Shown: positions 50,469 through 60,756, counted from the stretch's first letter. The stretch is 64,000 bases of DNA from Bryocella elongata (GCF_900108185.1 NZ_FNVA01000006.1:417914-481913); one strand, 5' to 3'. The notes: generated by a model not told the origin, from the letters alone. Numbers and translations are program-made.

Positions 50469-52862
50469 ATGAGAACGACACGACGCGAGTTCGCCATAGG
50501 CTCGGCGGCGCTTGCACTTTCGCCGCCGTGGCTGAAGGTTGCTGCAGGGGAGCCAGGGACAGCGAAGACTGAGCTTTGGTTCTCCAGGCCGGCGGCCCGC
50601 TGGATGGAGGCTGTGCCTGTAGGCAATGGCCGAATTGGGGGGATGATTTACGGTGGCGCTTCCATCGAACGCATCGACCTGACGGAATCAACAGTATGGT
50701 CGGGTGCACCGAGCGACCATGACGTCAACCCGACTGCTCTTGCGAATCTCGGTCGTATCCGTGAACTGATGTTCGCGGGAAAGTATGTTGAAGGCGCGGC
50801 GCTCTGTGAGCAGCATCTGCTGGGTCGGCCAAGCTCCTTTGGAACGAACCTGCCGATGGCTGCGCTGGAAATGGCGTTCGACGGAGATGCCTCCGAGGAG
50901 GGTTATCGTCGCTCGCTTGATCTTGATGATGCGATAGCTCATGCCGACTACACACGCAATGGGTGTGGATTCCATCGAGAGGTCTTTTCTTCCAACCCTG
51001 ATGATGTTCTTATCGTTCGACAAAGTGCTGAGCGGCCGAAGTCGGTTAGCTTCACGGTCTCCTTTGCGAAGTTGTCGATCCCGGGAGTCGTGACGTTGCG
51101 TGGCCACGATACCCTTGTGCTGCGGGCAAATGCTTTTGAACGCCTGCACAGCGACGGCAAGCAAGGCGTTGCCGTTGAAGCGTGGATTCGTCTGCTGGCG
51201 GAGGGCGGGCAGATAAGTGCGCAGGGCTCCACCTTGCGTGTGGAGGCCGCAGACAGTGTTACGTTGCATGTCGCCGTGGCGACAGACTTTCGCGGCACCG
51301 ATCCGGCGGCGAGATGTTCGCAGCTCCTGGAGCGTAGCGGACGCAAGTCCTTCGCGCAACTTCGACGAGCGCACATAGAAGATCACCAATCGTTGTTTCG
51401 CCGGGTAGCGATTGACCTTGGACACAGTCCCGCCGCGGAGAGGAAGCCTACCGATGAGCGACGAAAGTCTGTTCAGGCTGGCGAGAAGGACCCGGGACTC
51501 TCAGCACTCTTCTTCCAGTACGGACGATATCTGACCATTGCCGGTTCACGTGTCAATTCGCCGCTGCCGCTTGCCTTGCAGGGAATCTGGAACGACGGGC
51601 TCGCTTCCAGCATGGGGTGGACGGACGACTTTCATCTCGACATCAACACGCAGCAGAACTATTGGGTGGCAGAAGTCGGCAATCTCTCCGAGTGCCAGTC
51701 GCCTCTGTTTGATTTTGTCGACGGTCTCCGGGTTGCAGGCAGGTCGACAGCTCGGACGATGTATGGAGCTCCGGGCTGGGTCGCCCATGTGGTGACGAAC
51801 CCGTGGGGATACACAGCTCCCGGTTGGGGGCTTGGGTGGGGCATGTTTCCGACCGGAGGCGTCTGGCTCGCACTTCAGCTATGGGAGCACTATCGATTCA
51901 CGGGAGACACGCAGTTCCTCAGGGAGCGCCTCTATCCGGTATACAAAGAGGCGGCCGACTTCTTCTTGGCGTATATGGTCGAGCATCCGGTGCATGGATG
52001 GCTGGTGACCGGGCCGGGTGACTCTCCGGAGAATACATTTCTTACTCCTGACGGAAGGCGCTGCTCCGAGTCCATGGGGCCTACGTGTGATCGCGTACTT
52101 GTCTTCGCGCTGCTGAATGCCTGCATCGAGACTTGTACGACGCTTGGCATCGACGAGGAGCTTCGTGTAAGAGCGAAGACCGCGCTGGATCGCTTACCAC
52201 CGCTGCAGATAGGGAAGCATGGGCAGGTGCAGGAGTGGCTTGAGGATTTTGAAGAAGCTGAACCTGGCCATCGACACACATGTCATCTCATTGCTCTTTA
52301 TCCAGAGCACCAGATCGCGCCTGTTACAACCCCTGCTCTCGCTAAGGCCGCGAGGGTTACGATTGAGCGCCGTATCCATCAACCAAACTGGGAAGACTCA
52401 GAATGGAGCCGGGCAAATCTGGTGAACTACTTTGCCCGCCTGCTGGACGGAGATTCGGCGCATGAGCATCTCACCGGTCTGCTCTCGAAGGCGGCTGAGG
52501 ATTCTCTCTTGACATACTCACGGGGTGGAGTCGCCGGAGCGGAGGGAAATATCTTCTCCCTGGATGGGAACACAGCAGGTGCGGCGGGTGTCGCCGAGAT
52601 GTTGCTGCAATCGCAGGCTGGAGAGATTCATCTTCTGCCAGCGCTTCCGTCGGCATGGCCTCGTGGGAGTGTGCGCGGCTTGTGTGCGCGGGGCGGTGTC
52701 GAGGTCTCGCTGTCCTGGGCCAATGGGAAGCTCACCCGTGTCGCCCTGAAGGGCAGGCGGAGTGGAACGCACAAGGTGCGCTACGATGATGGCGTCACGC
52801 ACTGCACGCTATTGCCAGGCCGTGAGGTTGAGCTGCATCCTTCGCTGTTTCATATCGGCTGA
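50469..52862 (+). CDS. GH95 alpha-L-fucosidase, Tat-exported
   Basis: About 797 residues. ATG 50469 has GGAG upstream. An N-terminal Tat signal (MRTTRREFAIGSAALAL) leads to the GH95 N-domain (FSRPAARWMEAVPVGNGRIG, IDLTESTVWSG) and an (alpha/alpha)6 barrel with WTDDFHLDINTQQNYWVAE, the conserved Asn pair, and WLEDFEEAEPGHRHTCHLIA, which contains the general-acid Glu. GH95 enzymes remove alpha-1,2-linked L-fucose (or L-galactose) by inversion, from xyloglucan, milk-type glycans and others. This is the strongest indication that the locus handles a fucosylated polymer and fits the nearby fucD. It starts 30 bases after the GH-D gene. Confidence 0.94.
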   Translation: MRTTRREFAIGSAALALSPPWLKVAAGEPGTAKTELWFSRPAARWMEAVPVGNGRIGGMIYGGASIERIDLTESTVWSGAPSDHDVNPTALANLGRIRELMFAGKYVEGAALCEQHLLGRPSSFGTNLPMAALEMAFDGDASEEGYRRSLDLDDAIAHADYTRNGCGFHREVFSSNPDDVLIVRQSAERPKSVSFTVSFAKLSIPGVVTLRGHDTLVLRANAFERLHSDGKQGVAVEAWIRLLAEGGQISAQGSTLRVEAADSVTLHVAVATDFRGTDPAARCSQLLERSGRKSFAQLRRAHIEDHQSLFRRVAIDLGHSPAAERKPTDERRKSVQAGEKDPGLSALFFQYGRYLTIAGSRVNSPLPLALQGIWNDGLASSMGWTDDFHLDINTQQNYWVAEVGNLSECQSPLFDFVDGLRVAGRSTARTMYGAPGWVAHVVTNPWGYTAPGWGLGWGMFPTGGVWLALQLWEHYRFTGDTQFLRERLYPVYKEAADFFLAYMVEHPVHGWLVTGPGDSPENTFLTPDGRRCSESMGPTCDRVLVFALLNACIETCTTLGIDEELRVRAKTALDRLPPLQIGKHGQVQEWLEDFEEAEPGHRHTCHLIALYPEHQIAPVTTPALAKAARVTIERRIHQPNWEDSEWSRANLVNYFARLLDGDSAHEHLTGLLSKAAEDSLLTYSRGGVAGAEGNIFSLDGNTAGAAGVAEMLLQSQAGEIHLLPALPSAWPRGSVRGLCARGGVEVSLSWANGKLTRVALKGRRSGTHKVRYDDGVTHCTLLPGREVELHPSLFHIG

Positions 52863-52888
52863 TGGCGTGGATCGAAAGGAGTCATCAC

Positions 52889-53575
52889 ATGAAGTCGTCT
52901 CTCACCAAATTCACGATGCTCGCTCTCCTGGCATCAGGCCTGCTGGCGTCGCGAGCGCTCGGTCAACAAGCGTCCGCAAAACCGGAAGAAGTGGAGTGGA
53001 CGTGGGAGGTCCGTCCGGGGCATGTCAACGCCAGCCTCCCAAATGTGCTTCTGGTGGGCGACTCCATCACGCGCAATTATTACCCCGAAGTTCAGCGTGA
53101 GCTGGTTGATGAAGCGAACGTCTATCTGTTCGCAGCATCGACCAGTGTGGGAGATCCACGGCTCCGTCACGAACTCCTGGAGTTCGCATCAATGGAGCGG
53201 GTCCCGTTTCGAGTCGTGCATTTCAATAACGGCATGCACGGCTGGACGTACACAGAAGACGAGTATCGCGCCGCATTTCCGGGCTACCTTCGCGCACTGC
53301 ATAAGGTCGCACCGAAGGCCACATTTCTGTGGGGGTCGATCACGCCGGTGAAGGCGGAAGACAAGCCGGGTCCGACCAATGCGCGCATCGAAGAGCGGAA
53401 CAAGATCGCATTGTCGTTTGTGAGACCTGCTGGTATCGCGGTTGACGACCAATACCAGCTGATGACACATCATGGGGATCAGTATGCGGACCATGTGCAT
53501 TTCAACGCTGCGGGGGCTGTCATTCAAGGGCAGCAGGCAACACAGTTGATTCGTGCGGCTCTTGTTAGGAAGTAG
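52889..53575 (+). CDS. Secreted SGNH/GDSL-family hydrolase
   Basis: About 228 residues. ATG 52889 follows AAAGGAG; a signal peptide (SSLTKFTMLALLASGLLASR) follows. Block I is NVLLVGDSITRNYYPE with the nucleophile Ser, the Asn/Gly blocks appear in FNNGMHGWTYTEDEY, and the Asp-x-x-His block is YADHVHFNAAG. SGNH enzymes of this kind deacetylate or de-esterify carbohydrates, so it likely removes acyl groups before the fucosidase and GH-D enzymes act. It follows the GH95 gene by 26 bases. Confidence 0.9.
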   Translation: MKSSLTKFTMLALLASGLLASRALGQQASAKPEEVEWTWEVRPGHVNASLPNVLLVGDSITRNYYPEVQRELVDEANVYLFAASTSVGDPRLRHELLEFASMERVPFRVVHFNNGMHGWTYTEDEYRAAFPGYLRALHKVAPKATFLWGSITPVKAEDKPGPTNARIEERNKIALSFVRPAGIAVDDQYQLMTHHGDQYADHVHFNAAGAVIQGQQATQLIRAALVRK

Positions 53576-53732
53576 CGCCGGGCTCCTGGGTTACATGAGT
53601 AAAGTAGGTAGATTGGTTCGCTTCGATGCTATTTCGTCGAGCCCGCACAGTCGCGTCTTCTTGCACTTGCAGCCTCCGTGTGGCTTTCTGCAGCTCGCGA
53701 CAAAGCCCTTCCTTCATGCCTGAAATATGAGT

Positions 53733-53762
53733 TTGACAGATGAGTTGCGACGTGAGTAGTAT
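53733..53762 (+). promoter_or_regulatory. Promoter of the second TonB-dependent receptor
   Basis: TTGACA (53733-53738) and TAGTAT (53757-53762) with an 18-bp spacer. Operator copy 3 begins 13 bp further on. The rest of 53576-53968 has no convincing gene. Confidence 0.65.
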
Positions 53763-53775
53763 TTCGCTCTGCAAT

Positions 53776-53789
53776 TGTATACGTATACA
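53776..53789 (+). promoter_or_regulatory. Operator copy 3 (TGTATACGTATACA)
   Basis: A second perfect copy of the palindrome, 180 bases before the receptor start codon and close to the predicted transcription start. Confidence 0.85.
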
Positions 53790-53968
53790 TATTCGTTGTT
53801 CATCGTGAATTCAGAGCGAGTCGGTAATCCAGTCCGCACCAATCCTCGGGTCGTCGAAGAGGCGGATTGGAGCTCTCCGGGGAGAGCCTGTCCGCCACTG
53901 AACCTGCCGGTAGCTTTATCCGGCCCGATGGGGACTTGTTCCTGCGTCATGTTATGGAGGCTCTACTC

Positions 53969-56900
53969 ATGCATTACCGAACACTCTGCTTAGCATCCGG
54001 GATCCTGCTGTCGGCTTCTTCGCTCACGGCCCAGGAATTCACGGGTCACGTCGCTGACCCGAGTCACGCAGCCGTGCCGAAGGCCACGATCACGATCCAC
54101 AACCAGCTGACCAATGTGGATGTCACCACGTCAACGACCCACACCGGTGATTACACCGTGCCGTACCTCAAGCCGGGACTCTACACGGTCAGTGTGGAGG
54201 CGGACGGGTTCCAGAAGCAGAACAAGACCGACATCACGCTCGAGGTTGATAAGACCGCGACAATCAACTTCACTCTGAAGATCGGCTCGACTGCGGAGGA
54301 GGTCACCGTGACTGCCGATGCTTTGCTAGACAGGGGCAAGGCCGACGTGGGCGAGGTGGTCGAGAACCAGCGCATCACGGAGTTGCCACTGAATGCTGGT
54401 GATCCCAGCACGTTGGCCCAGCTAAGTGCGGGTGTTGCCTGGTATGGATCCAAGCAGTACACGCGGCCGTTTGACCAGACGCAAGGAGCGTTGTCCATCA
54501 ACGGCGGTGGTGAAGGGAACTCGGTGCTGATGCTGGATGGCGTCTCGAACGAGTCCCCGCAGGGCAACGCTCAGGTGGCGTACATCCCGCCCATCCAGGC
54601 CGTGCAGGAGTTCAAGATCATCACCAACCCTTACGACGCGCAGTTTGGTCGCGGTCAGGGTGGGGTGATCGATATGACCTTGAAGTCGGGCGGCAACAAG
54701 GTGCATGGATCGGTCTATGAGTACTATCGGCGGTCATGGTTGGACGCCAACGCCTGGTCAAACGACTACTACGGCCTCAACAAGAGCGCACACAAGGTAG
54801 ACCAGTATGGAGCAGAACTGGACGGGCCCATCCTCATTCCGAAGCTCTACAACGGTCGCGATCGCGCCTTCTTTGTCCTGCAGTATGAAAACTTCGACGA
54901 GACCGAACCAAACCTGATCACGACCTCTGTACCTGATCCCGCATGGCTCAAGGGCGACTTCAGCAAGCTCACCTACGTCGGGCAGGGTCCGGAGTTGATC
55001 TACGATCCGCTGACTGTCACCCAGAATCCCACCTCAGGCTTGTATACCCGCAGCCAATTTCCCGGGAACATCATACCGGCAAACCGGATTAGTCCGACTG
55101 CCGCGAAGATCCTTTCCTACTACCCGGCTCCGAACTTCACCCCGCCAGCCAGCCAGAATCCATACTCGGGCAATTACGTGGTGTCGCTACCCATTCACGA
55201 GATCTATCGCAATCTACTCGGCAAGGTGGACTACAACCTCACGTCTCGCGATCGCTTTACGCTTCGCTTCGGTTACTGGGAGCGCCGCGGCGCATGGAAC
55301 ACCAACGGGCTGTCGGGTCCCGTAGCCGATGTATGGCCCAACGGATCACGCAACGAGACTTATGCGATGGAAGAAGTCCACACCTTTACCCCAAACCTGG
55401 TGCTGGACTTTAAGGCTGTGGTGACCACCTTCGTTCAGATCAACCTGGGTGGAGCGCAAGGTTTTGATCAGACCACGTTGGGATTTCCTGCGAGCCTGGT
55501 GTCTCAGTACAACGGCTTCAACAACTACTTTCCCAGCATTGGCCTGAGCGGATATGCGCAGCTGGGTAACTCGGGGGGCAACATCAGCCCTGCCCACTCC
55601 CTGGCTATGCTGCCCACGCTGACATGGATCAAGGGCCGCCATAGCATCCACGGTGGTGCAGACGTTCGCTTCCTTCAGCAGACAACGCACCAGGTGTCGG
55701 GTGGCGCGAGCTTCAGCACTGGCCCATCGTGGACGCAGAATGCCTATGGCTACCAGGCATCCAACATCCAGTCCGGCAACTCGATCGCGTCTTTCCTCCT
55801 CGGTACTCCGGATTCCGGCGGCGTGAGCATCAACTCCACCACCTATTGGTCGCAGCATTACTATGCCCCGTTCCTGCAGGACGATTGGAAGCTGACCAAT
55901 AAGCTGACGCTCAATCTCGGACTCCGTTGGGATCTGAATGGCCCACAGTCTGAGCGGCACAATCGCGGCAACTACGAATTCGACACGACCACGCTCAATC
56001 CGGTGAATTCGCAGGTCAATCACAATCTGTTGCCTACGGGTGAGCAGATCCTCGGAGGGATGACGTTTCTAGGAGTCAACGGCAATCCCCGTTCATTCAT
56101 TCCCATGATCAAGACCAACGTCCAGCCGCGCGTTGGGTTCGCGTATTCGCTGTTCAACAACACAGTGATCCGGGGTGGCTACGGCATCATGTACCGCAAT
56201 CCGATCCCTGGCGATAACAACCTGGGATTCTCCGCAAACACGCAATTTGTGGGGACCTTCGATAACGGCATCCACCAAAATGGCACGACGATCGACAACC
56301 CATTTCCGGGCGGCATCATTCAGCCCACAGGATCATCTCTGGGACTCGAGACGGGACTCGGGCAAAGCACCTGGTTTATCAACCCACACTATAAGACTCC
56401 GCGATTCGAACTGTACTCGCTTGGCTTCGAGCAGCAGTTCCTCAAGCACGATCTGATCAACGTCACGTACTCGGGAAGCCGCAGCACGCGGCAGGACAGT
56501 TCAGACAACATCAACCACGTCAGCACGGCAATCTTGGAGCTCTGCAATCCGGAGCTGGGCGGTCACCCGGAGTCCTGCAATGCGCAAGTCTCCAATCCCT
56601 TCTTCGATGTGCCGGCGTTCCAGGGAAGCAGCTATTACAGCTCTGCCTTTATCTCGTTCAGCGCTTTCACTCGTGCGAATCCAGCGTTCAGCGATGTCAC
56701 TGAGTATCAATTGAACGAAGGACGTTCCTGGTACAACTCGCTGCAGGTCACAGGTACACACAGGATGAGCGACAACCTCACCTTCCATGGCACGTGGACC
56801 TACTCGAAGACCATGGACTCGGGCGGTTTCGCCGATGGCAACTACCGTATCCTGTCGCGAACCATCGACGGCAACGACGTCACCCACCGCGTTACTCTTT

Positions 56901-57508
56901 CGGGTGTCTACATGCTTCCGTTCGGCCACAAACGTCGCTTCTTGGCCGATAGCAACCGGCTGGTTGACGCTGTTCTCGGTGGCTGGGAACTTGCCTCCCT
57001 CTACATCTATGAGACGGGTCATCCGTGGAGCTTCGGCGGCATGGACTACCTGCACAACGCAGGTGTGAAGCGATACGTGGATCCGAGGGTTCCGGGAGCG
57101 ATCCGCGGCGTGCAGCCGTGTGTCGGCGAATGGAACGAGCAGTCCTACAACAGCTGGACGATCGTGCCGTACCAGGTGACGCAGAACCTATGCCGTAATG
57201 CGGCTGGGGTGACAGACTACGATTTCGTTTCGCAAGCGCCTTATGGTCCGCAGCCGAACATCATTTACTCGGGAATTCGTATCCCGAACTTCTATCAGAT
57301 TGACGCGAATCTATCGAAGAACTTCCATCCGACAGACCGCTTCACCGTGCAGCTGCGCCTGGAGGGCTTCAACGTTCCGAACCATCCAGCTTTCCAGCAG
57401 GGATATGATGGCAACCCATCCGACCCGCAGTTTGGAACGATCCTGCGCCAGAATGGGCAGTCGAACGTGCCCCGTCAAGTACAGCTAGCCGCCAAGGTGA
57501 TCTGGTAA
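53969..57508 (+). CDS. TonB-dependent receptor with carboxypeptidase regulatory domain
   Basis: About 1179 residues. ATG 53969 follows GGAGG and gives a signal peptide (HYRTLCLASGILLSASSLTAQ). A CarboxypepD_reg-like domain (EFTGHVADPSHAAVPKATIT to LKPGLYTVSVEADGF), a plug with ITELPLNAGDPSTLAQLSAG and LMLDGVSNESPQGNAQ, and a long outer-membrane barrel ending VQLAAKVIW follow. It is the probable import pore for fucosylated oligosaccharides, with no SusD-like protein beside it. The lipoprotein hydrolase gene starts 53 bases later and is probably co-transcribed. Confidence 0.94.
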   Translation: MHYRTLCLASGILLSASSLTAQEFTGHVADPSHAAVPKATITIHNQLTNVDVTTSTTHTGDYTVPYLKPGLYTVSVEADGFQKQNKTDITLEVDKTATINFTLKIGSTAEEVTVTADALLDRGKADVGEVVENQRITELPLNAGDPSTLAQLSAGVAWYGSKQYTRPFDQTQGALSINGGGEGNSVLMLDGVSNESPQGNAQVAYIPPIQAVQEFKIITNPYDAQFGRGQGGVIDMTLKSGGNKVHGSVYEYYRRSWLDANAWSNDYYGLNKSAHKVDQYGAELDGPILIPKLYNGRDRAFFVLQYENFDETEPNLITTSVPDPAWLKGDFSKLTYVGQGPELIYDPLTVTQNPTSGLYTRSQFPGNIIPANRISPTAAKILSYYPAPNFTPPASQNPYSGNYVVSLPIHEIYRNLLGKVDYNLTSRDRFTLRFGYWERRGAWNTNGLSGPVADVWPNGSRNETYAMEEVHTFTPNLVLDFKAVVTTFVQINLGGAQGFDQTTLGFPASLVSQYNGFNNYFPSIGLSGYAQLGNSGGNISPAHSLAMLPTLTWIKGRHSIHGGADVRFLQQTTHQVSGGASFSTGPSWTQNAYGYQASNIQSGNSIASFLLGTPDSGGVSINSTTYWSQHYYAPFLQDDWKLTNKLTLNLGLRWDLNGPQSERHNRGNYEFDTTTLNPVNSQVNHNLLPTGEQILGGMTFLGVNGNPRSFIPMIKTNVQPRVGFAYSLFNNTVIRGGYGIMYRNPIPGDNNLGFSANTQFVGTFDNGIHQNGTTIDNPFPGGIIQPTGSSLGLETGLGQSTWFINPHYKTPRFELYSLGFEQQFLKHDLINVTYSGSRSTRQDSSDNINHVSTAILELCNPELGGHPESCNAQVSNPFFDVPAFQGSSYYSSAFISFSAFTRANPAFSDVTEYQLNEGRSWYNSLQVTGTHRMSDNLTFHGTWTYSKTMDSGGFADGNYRILSRTIDGNDVTHRVTLSGVYMLPFGHKRRFLADSNRLVDAVLGGWELASLYIYETGHPWSFGGMDYLHNAGVKRYVDPRVPGAIRGVQPCVGEWNEQSYNSWTIVPYQVTQNLCRNAAGVTDYDFVSQAPYGPQPNIIYSGIRIPNFYQIDANLSKNFHPTDRFTVQLRLEGFNVPNHPAFQQGYDGNPSDPQFGTILRQNGQSNVPRQVQLAAKVIW

Positions 57509-57561
57509 GTCCCGTGCGTGTGCCTCAGAGTCACGCGCGCCTTAACCAATGAGGAGGTCTT

Positions 57562-60500
57562 ATGCATCACTCGAATAGAAAATGGTTGACGTTGATTGGT
57601 TGGCAACTGCTGGCATTGGTGGCGATGATTCACCTCAGCGGTTGCTCCGGGGGTGGTACCAAACCCCTCATCGTTACAGGTCTAACACCGTCCACGGTCC
57701 CCGCAACCGGCGGCCAGGTCATCTTTATAGGCAACAACTTTGGCCCTGACGACAAGGTAACGATCGGCGGCGTTGCAGCCACGGCAAACTACGGCGGCGA
57801 AACGCTGCTGACGGCAATCGCGCCAGCCAGTAGTACCCCGGGCGCTGTAGATGTGGTGGTGAGCAGCCCGATCAATGGTACGGTTACGCTCTCGAAGGCG
57901 CTGACCTACCTGGCAACGCCGACTGCGCCCGCGGTGTCGAATGCCCCGACCTGCACGGGGACGGTATGCATCTACCAGGCGGAGAACGTGCAGAGCACCT
58001 TGACGGGGAATGCGGACATTACAAGCTGCAGTGGCTGCTCAGCAGGTCTGAAGGTCGGAAACCTGGGCGGCCCGAGCTTTGTAACCATCAACGATATCTA
58101 TGCGCCTGCGACGGGAACATACGACGTTACGATCTATGGAGTGGATGGCGACGGGTCGGGCAGCTATAGGACCATGACTGCCGCCGTGAATGGAGGATCG
58201 ACACAGTCGGTCCAAATCAGTGGCGATAACTGGAACGCGACCTCTGCTCCGCAGACGATTCAAGTGCAGCTGACCAAAGGAAGCAATAACTCAATCCAGT
58301 TCGGTAACGCCAATGACTACGCTCCAGATCTGGACTACATCGTAGTCAGCCCGAACACGCTGGCGGCGGCCACGCCGTGTACCAGCGCAATCTGCGTGTA
58401 CCACGGCGAAAGCGCCAGCAATACCTTGTTCGGCAACGGTCAGGTAGCTGGATGCAGCGGTTGCTCAGAAGGCTACAAGATCGTCGGGCTTGACAATGGC
58501 TATGGAGGTGTAATCGTCAATAACGTCTATGCCCCCGTCGCCGGAACATATAACGTCACGGTGTACGGAGTCGACGGCGATGCCCCTGGCTATCGGACGA
58601 TGAGCGTCGCTGTGAACGGTGGAACTCCGGCGTCGATCAACATCAGCAATAACAACTGGAATGCGACGGCGCCGGGCGTATCGCTGCAGCTGCCGCTGAA
58701 CCAGGGCAATAACTCGATCACAATCAGCAGTTTCCTTTATGACTACGGACCAGGCTTCGACTACCTCGTCGTGAGCCCGCAACCGCAGCTCACGGCTATC
58801 GGCAGTGGCCCTGTCCAGATCAACTATGACCTGAACACAGGCCTGGCGTCGTTCGTTTACAGCGGCTCAACCATCATCTCCAACTTCTACAGCCAGGTGA
58901 TGCTAGGCGGCGCCTCCGTGACGAGCACCTCCGGTAGCTACACGCGCAAGATCAGCGCCGGCTCCAATAGTGAGACCGACGTGACACTGACAGCTTCCGA
59001 CGGCACACCGACCATGGTGCAGCGCTTCATCATCGTCAACAGCAACTACCTGCTGATGCAGGTGGAGCTGTTGGGCGCGAATGGGGCTATCCTCAGCAGC
59101 AACTCGATGGCGCCCATCATGACCACCAAGCCGGGCTCGATCAAGTTGCCCACCGTGTCTGACCCGCGCTTCCTGCTGGTGCCGTTCGACAACGACAGCT
59201 TCCGTACCTACAACGACGCCTCTGTGTACAACAGTCTGGAAAATGCAGCCAGTTATGAGGTTGGCGTCTTCCACGACGGCGGCACGCGCAACGGCCTCGT
59301 ACTCGGATCGGTGACCCACGACACCTGGAAGACGGGGATCATCGCCAACTCAGCCTATGGCAACTACGCGCTCGATACCCTCGATGTGGTGGGCGGCTTT
59401 GCCGGACCTGAGGATCAGTTGCCGCATGGCTCGGTCACCGGCAACACGATCGCTTCGCCGACAATCATGGTGGGCTTCTATAGCGACTGGCGCGATGGCC
59501 TTGAGGCGTTTGCCAATGCCAACGCGCAAGTCGTTCCGATGCTCAGTTGGAACAACCCCGCACCGATGGGATGGAGCAGCTGGGGCCATGTCCAAACGGC
59601 GATGTCGGAGACCACTGCGGTCGCCGATGCTGACTACTTCCATCAGAAGCTTCCTAACTTCAACAACCAGGGCGTGAGCTACATGAATCTCGACGCCAAT
59701 GGGGGCTTCATCGACACGGCCAGTAGGGATTTCATCACGACGGCACATAATCAGGGCCAGAAGGCCGGTATCTACTGGGTGCCTTGGGCATACTATGGCA
59801 CCGATATGACCCAGACCGTCGAGGGCACCAAGTACACCTACGGCGACATCGTGATGCGTGATCAGCACGGCAATCCGCTGAGGACGATCGATGGCGCTTA
59901 TGCCGTCGACCCCACGCATCCGGGTACGAAGCAGCGCATCGACTTCTATTACCTTCAATTCAGCACAAACGGCTTTGACTCCATCAAGTTTGACTTCCTG
60001 AGTCATGGCATCGTTGAAGGCGGCTCCAACAATGGCGCTTTCTACGATCCTGCAGTGCATACCGGAGTCCAGGCATACAACGAAGGCATGAGCTATCTGT
60101 CGAAAAAGTTTGGAGCGACGATGTATATGGATGAGTCGATCTCTCCGATCTTCCCGTACCAGTATGCGCATGCCCGACGTGTTTCCTGCGATACCTTCGG
60201 CGGGATCGGCAGCCCCACCGTCAACAGCGGTGGCACAACCTCCTACGAGATGAACTCAGCCACCTATGGCTGGTGGCTTGCGGGCCGGTTGTATAACTTC
60301 AACGATCCAGATCAGATCGTATTGGAGGGCTTCACAAGCAACGAAAACAAGAGCCGCGTTACCTCGACGGCGATCCAGGGTTACATGATCGATGGAGACG
60401 ACCTCACCGATTCCGTGGCCCCGGGACTTGCGCAGAAGTGGCTGACCAATGGCAATATCAATGGTCTGGCTGCGCTCAAGCTGAACTTCCGTCCAGTGGA

Positions 60501-60747
60501 CGGAAGCACGGCGCAGAATCCCACTTCGGTGCTTGTAGCTCAGGCAGGTGGCGTCTACTATATCGCCGTCTTCAACTACGACGGCTCCAATCCGCTCGTG
60601 GAGAATATCGATCTGGCGCATGCTGGATTGAATGGTTCCGCAAAGTACACGGTCACGGATCTGTGGACGGGCGCAACTTCGAGTACCACCGGGAGCCTAT
60701 CCGTAAACCTGAGCGCAGCAGAAAGCACGATCTATAAACTGCAGTAA
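57562..60747 (+). CDS. Lipoprotein with TIG, two CBM-like modules and a GH-D-like catalytic domain, paralogue 2
   Basis: The 1061-residue protein starts after GAGGAGG with a lipoprotein signal (LLALVAMIHLSGCSGGG). Next are an IPT/TIG module (VTGLTPSTVPATGGQVIFIG), two similar CBM35-like modules (each with TYDVTIYGVDGD or TYNVTVYGVDGD and LDYIVVSP or FDYLVVSP), and a C-terminal half matching the hydrolase at 48276-50438 with APMGWSSWGHVQ, SIKFDFLSHGIVEGG and AHARRVSCDTFGG. The candidate catalytic residues are Asp811 and Asp877. It is probably tethered at the outer membrane beside the receptor and acts on long chains, the soluble paralogue on imported fragments. A terminator follows the stop. 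Confidence 0.85.
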   Translation: MHHSNRKWLTLIGWQLLALVAMIHLSGCSGGGTKPLIVTGLTPSTVPATGGQVIFIGNNFGPDDKVTIGGVAATANYGGETLLTAIAPASSTPGAVDVVVSSPINGTVTLSKALTYLATPTAPAVSNAPTCTGTVCIYQAENVQSTLTGNADITSCSGCSAGLKVGNLGGPSFVTINDIYAPATGTYDVTIYGVDGDGSGSYRTMTAAVNGGSTQSVQISGDNWNATSAPQTIQVQLTKGSNNSIQFGNANDYAPDLDYIVVSPNTLAAATPCTSAICVYHGESASNTLFGNGQVAGCSGCSEGYKIVGLDNGYGGVIVNNVYAPVAGTYNVTVYGVDGDAPGYRTMSVAVNGGTPASINISNNNWNATAPGVSLQLPLNQGNNSITISSFLYDYGPGFDYLVVSPQPQLTAIGSGPVQINYDLNTGLASFVYSGSTIISNFYSQVMLGGASVTSTSGSYTRKISAGSNSETDVTLTASDGTPTMVQRFIIVNSNYLLMQVELLGANGAILSSNSMAPIMTTKPGSIKLPTVSDPRFLLVPFDNDSFRTYNDASVYNSLENAASYEVGVFHDGGTRNGLVLGSVTHDTWKTGIIANSAYGNYALDTLDVVGGFAGPEDQLPHGSVTGNTIASPTIMVGFYSDWRDGLEAFANANAQVVPMLSWNNPAPMGWSSWGHVQTAMSETTAVADADYFHQKLPNFNNQGVSYMNLDANGGFIDTASRDFITTAHNQGQKAGIYWVPWAYYGTDMTQTVEGTKYTYGDIVMRDQHGNPLRTIDGAYAVDPTHPGTKQRIDFYYLQFSTNGFDSIKFDFLSHGIVEGGSNNGAFYDPAVHTGVQAYNEGMSYLSKKFGATMYMDESISPIFPYQYAHARRVSCDTFGGIGSPTVNSGGTTSYEMNSATYGWWLAGRLYNFNDPDQIVLEGFTSNENKSRVTSTAIQGYMIDGDDLTDSVAPGLAQKWLTNGNINGLAALKLNFRPVDGSTAQNPTSVLVAQAGGVYYIAVFNYDGSNPLVENIDLAHAGLNGSAKYTVTDLWTGATSSTTGSLSVNLSAAESTIYKLQ

Positions 60748-60756
60748 CTCGATGCG

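Noticed and set aside
53565..53774. Minus-strand 69-codon frame upstream of the second receptor
   Set aside because: No ribosome binding site, and it overlaps the receptor promoter.
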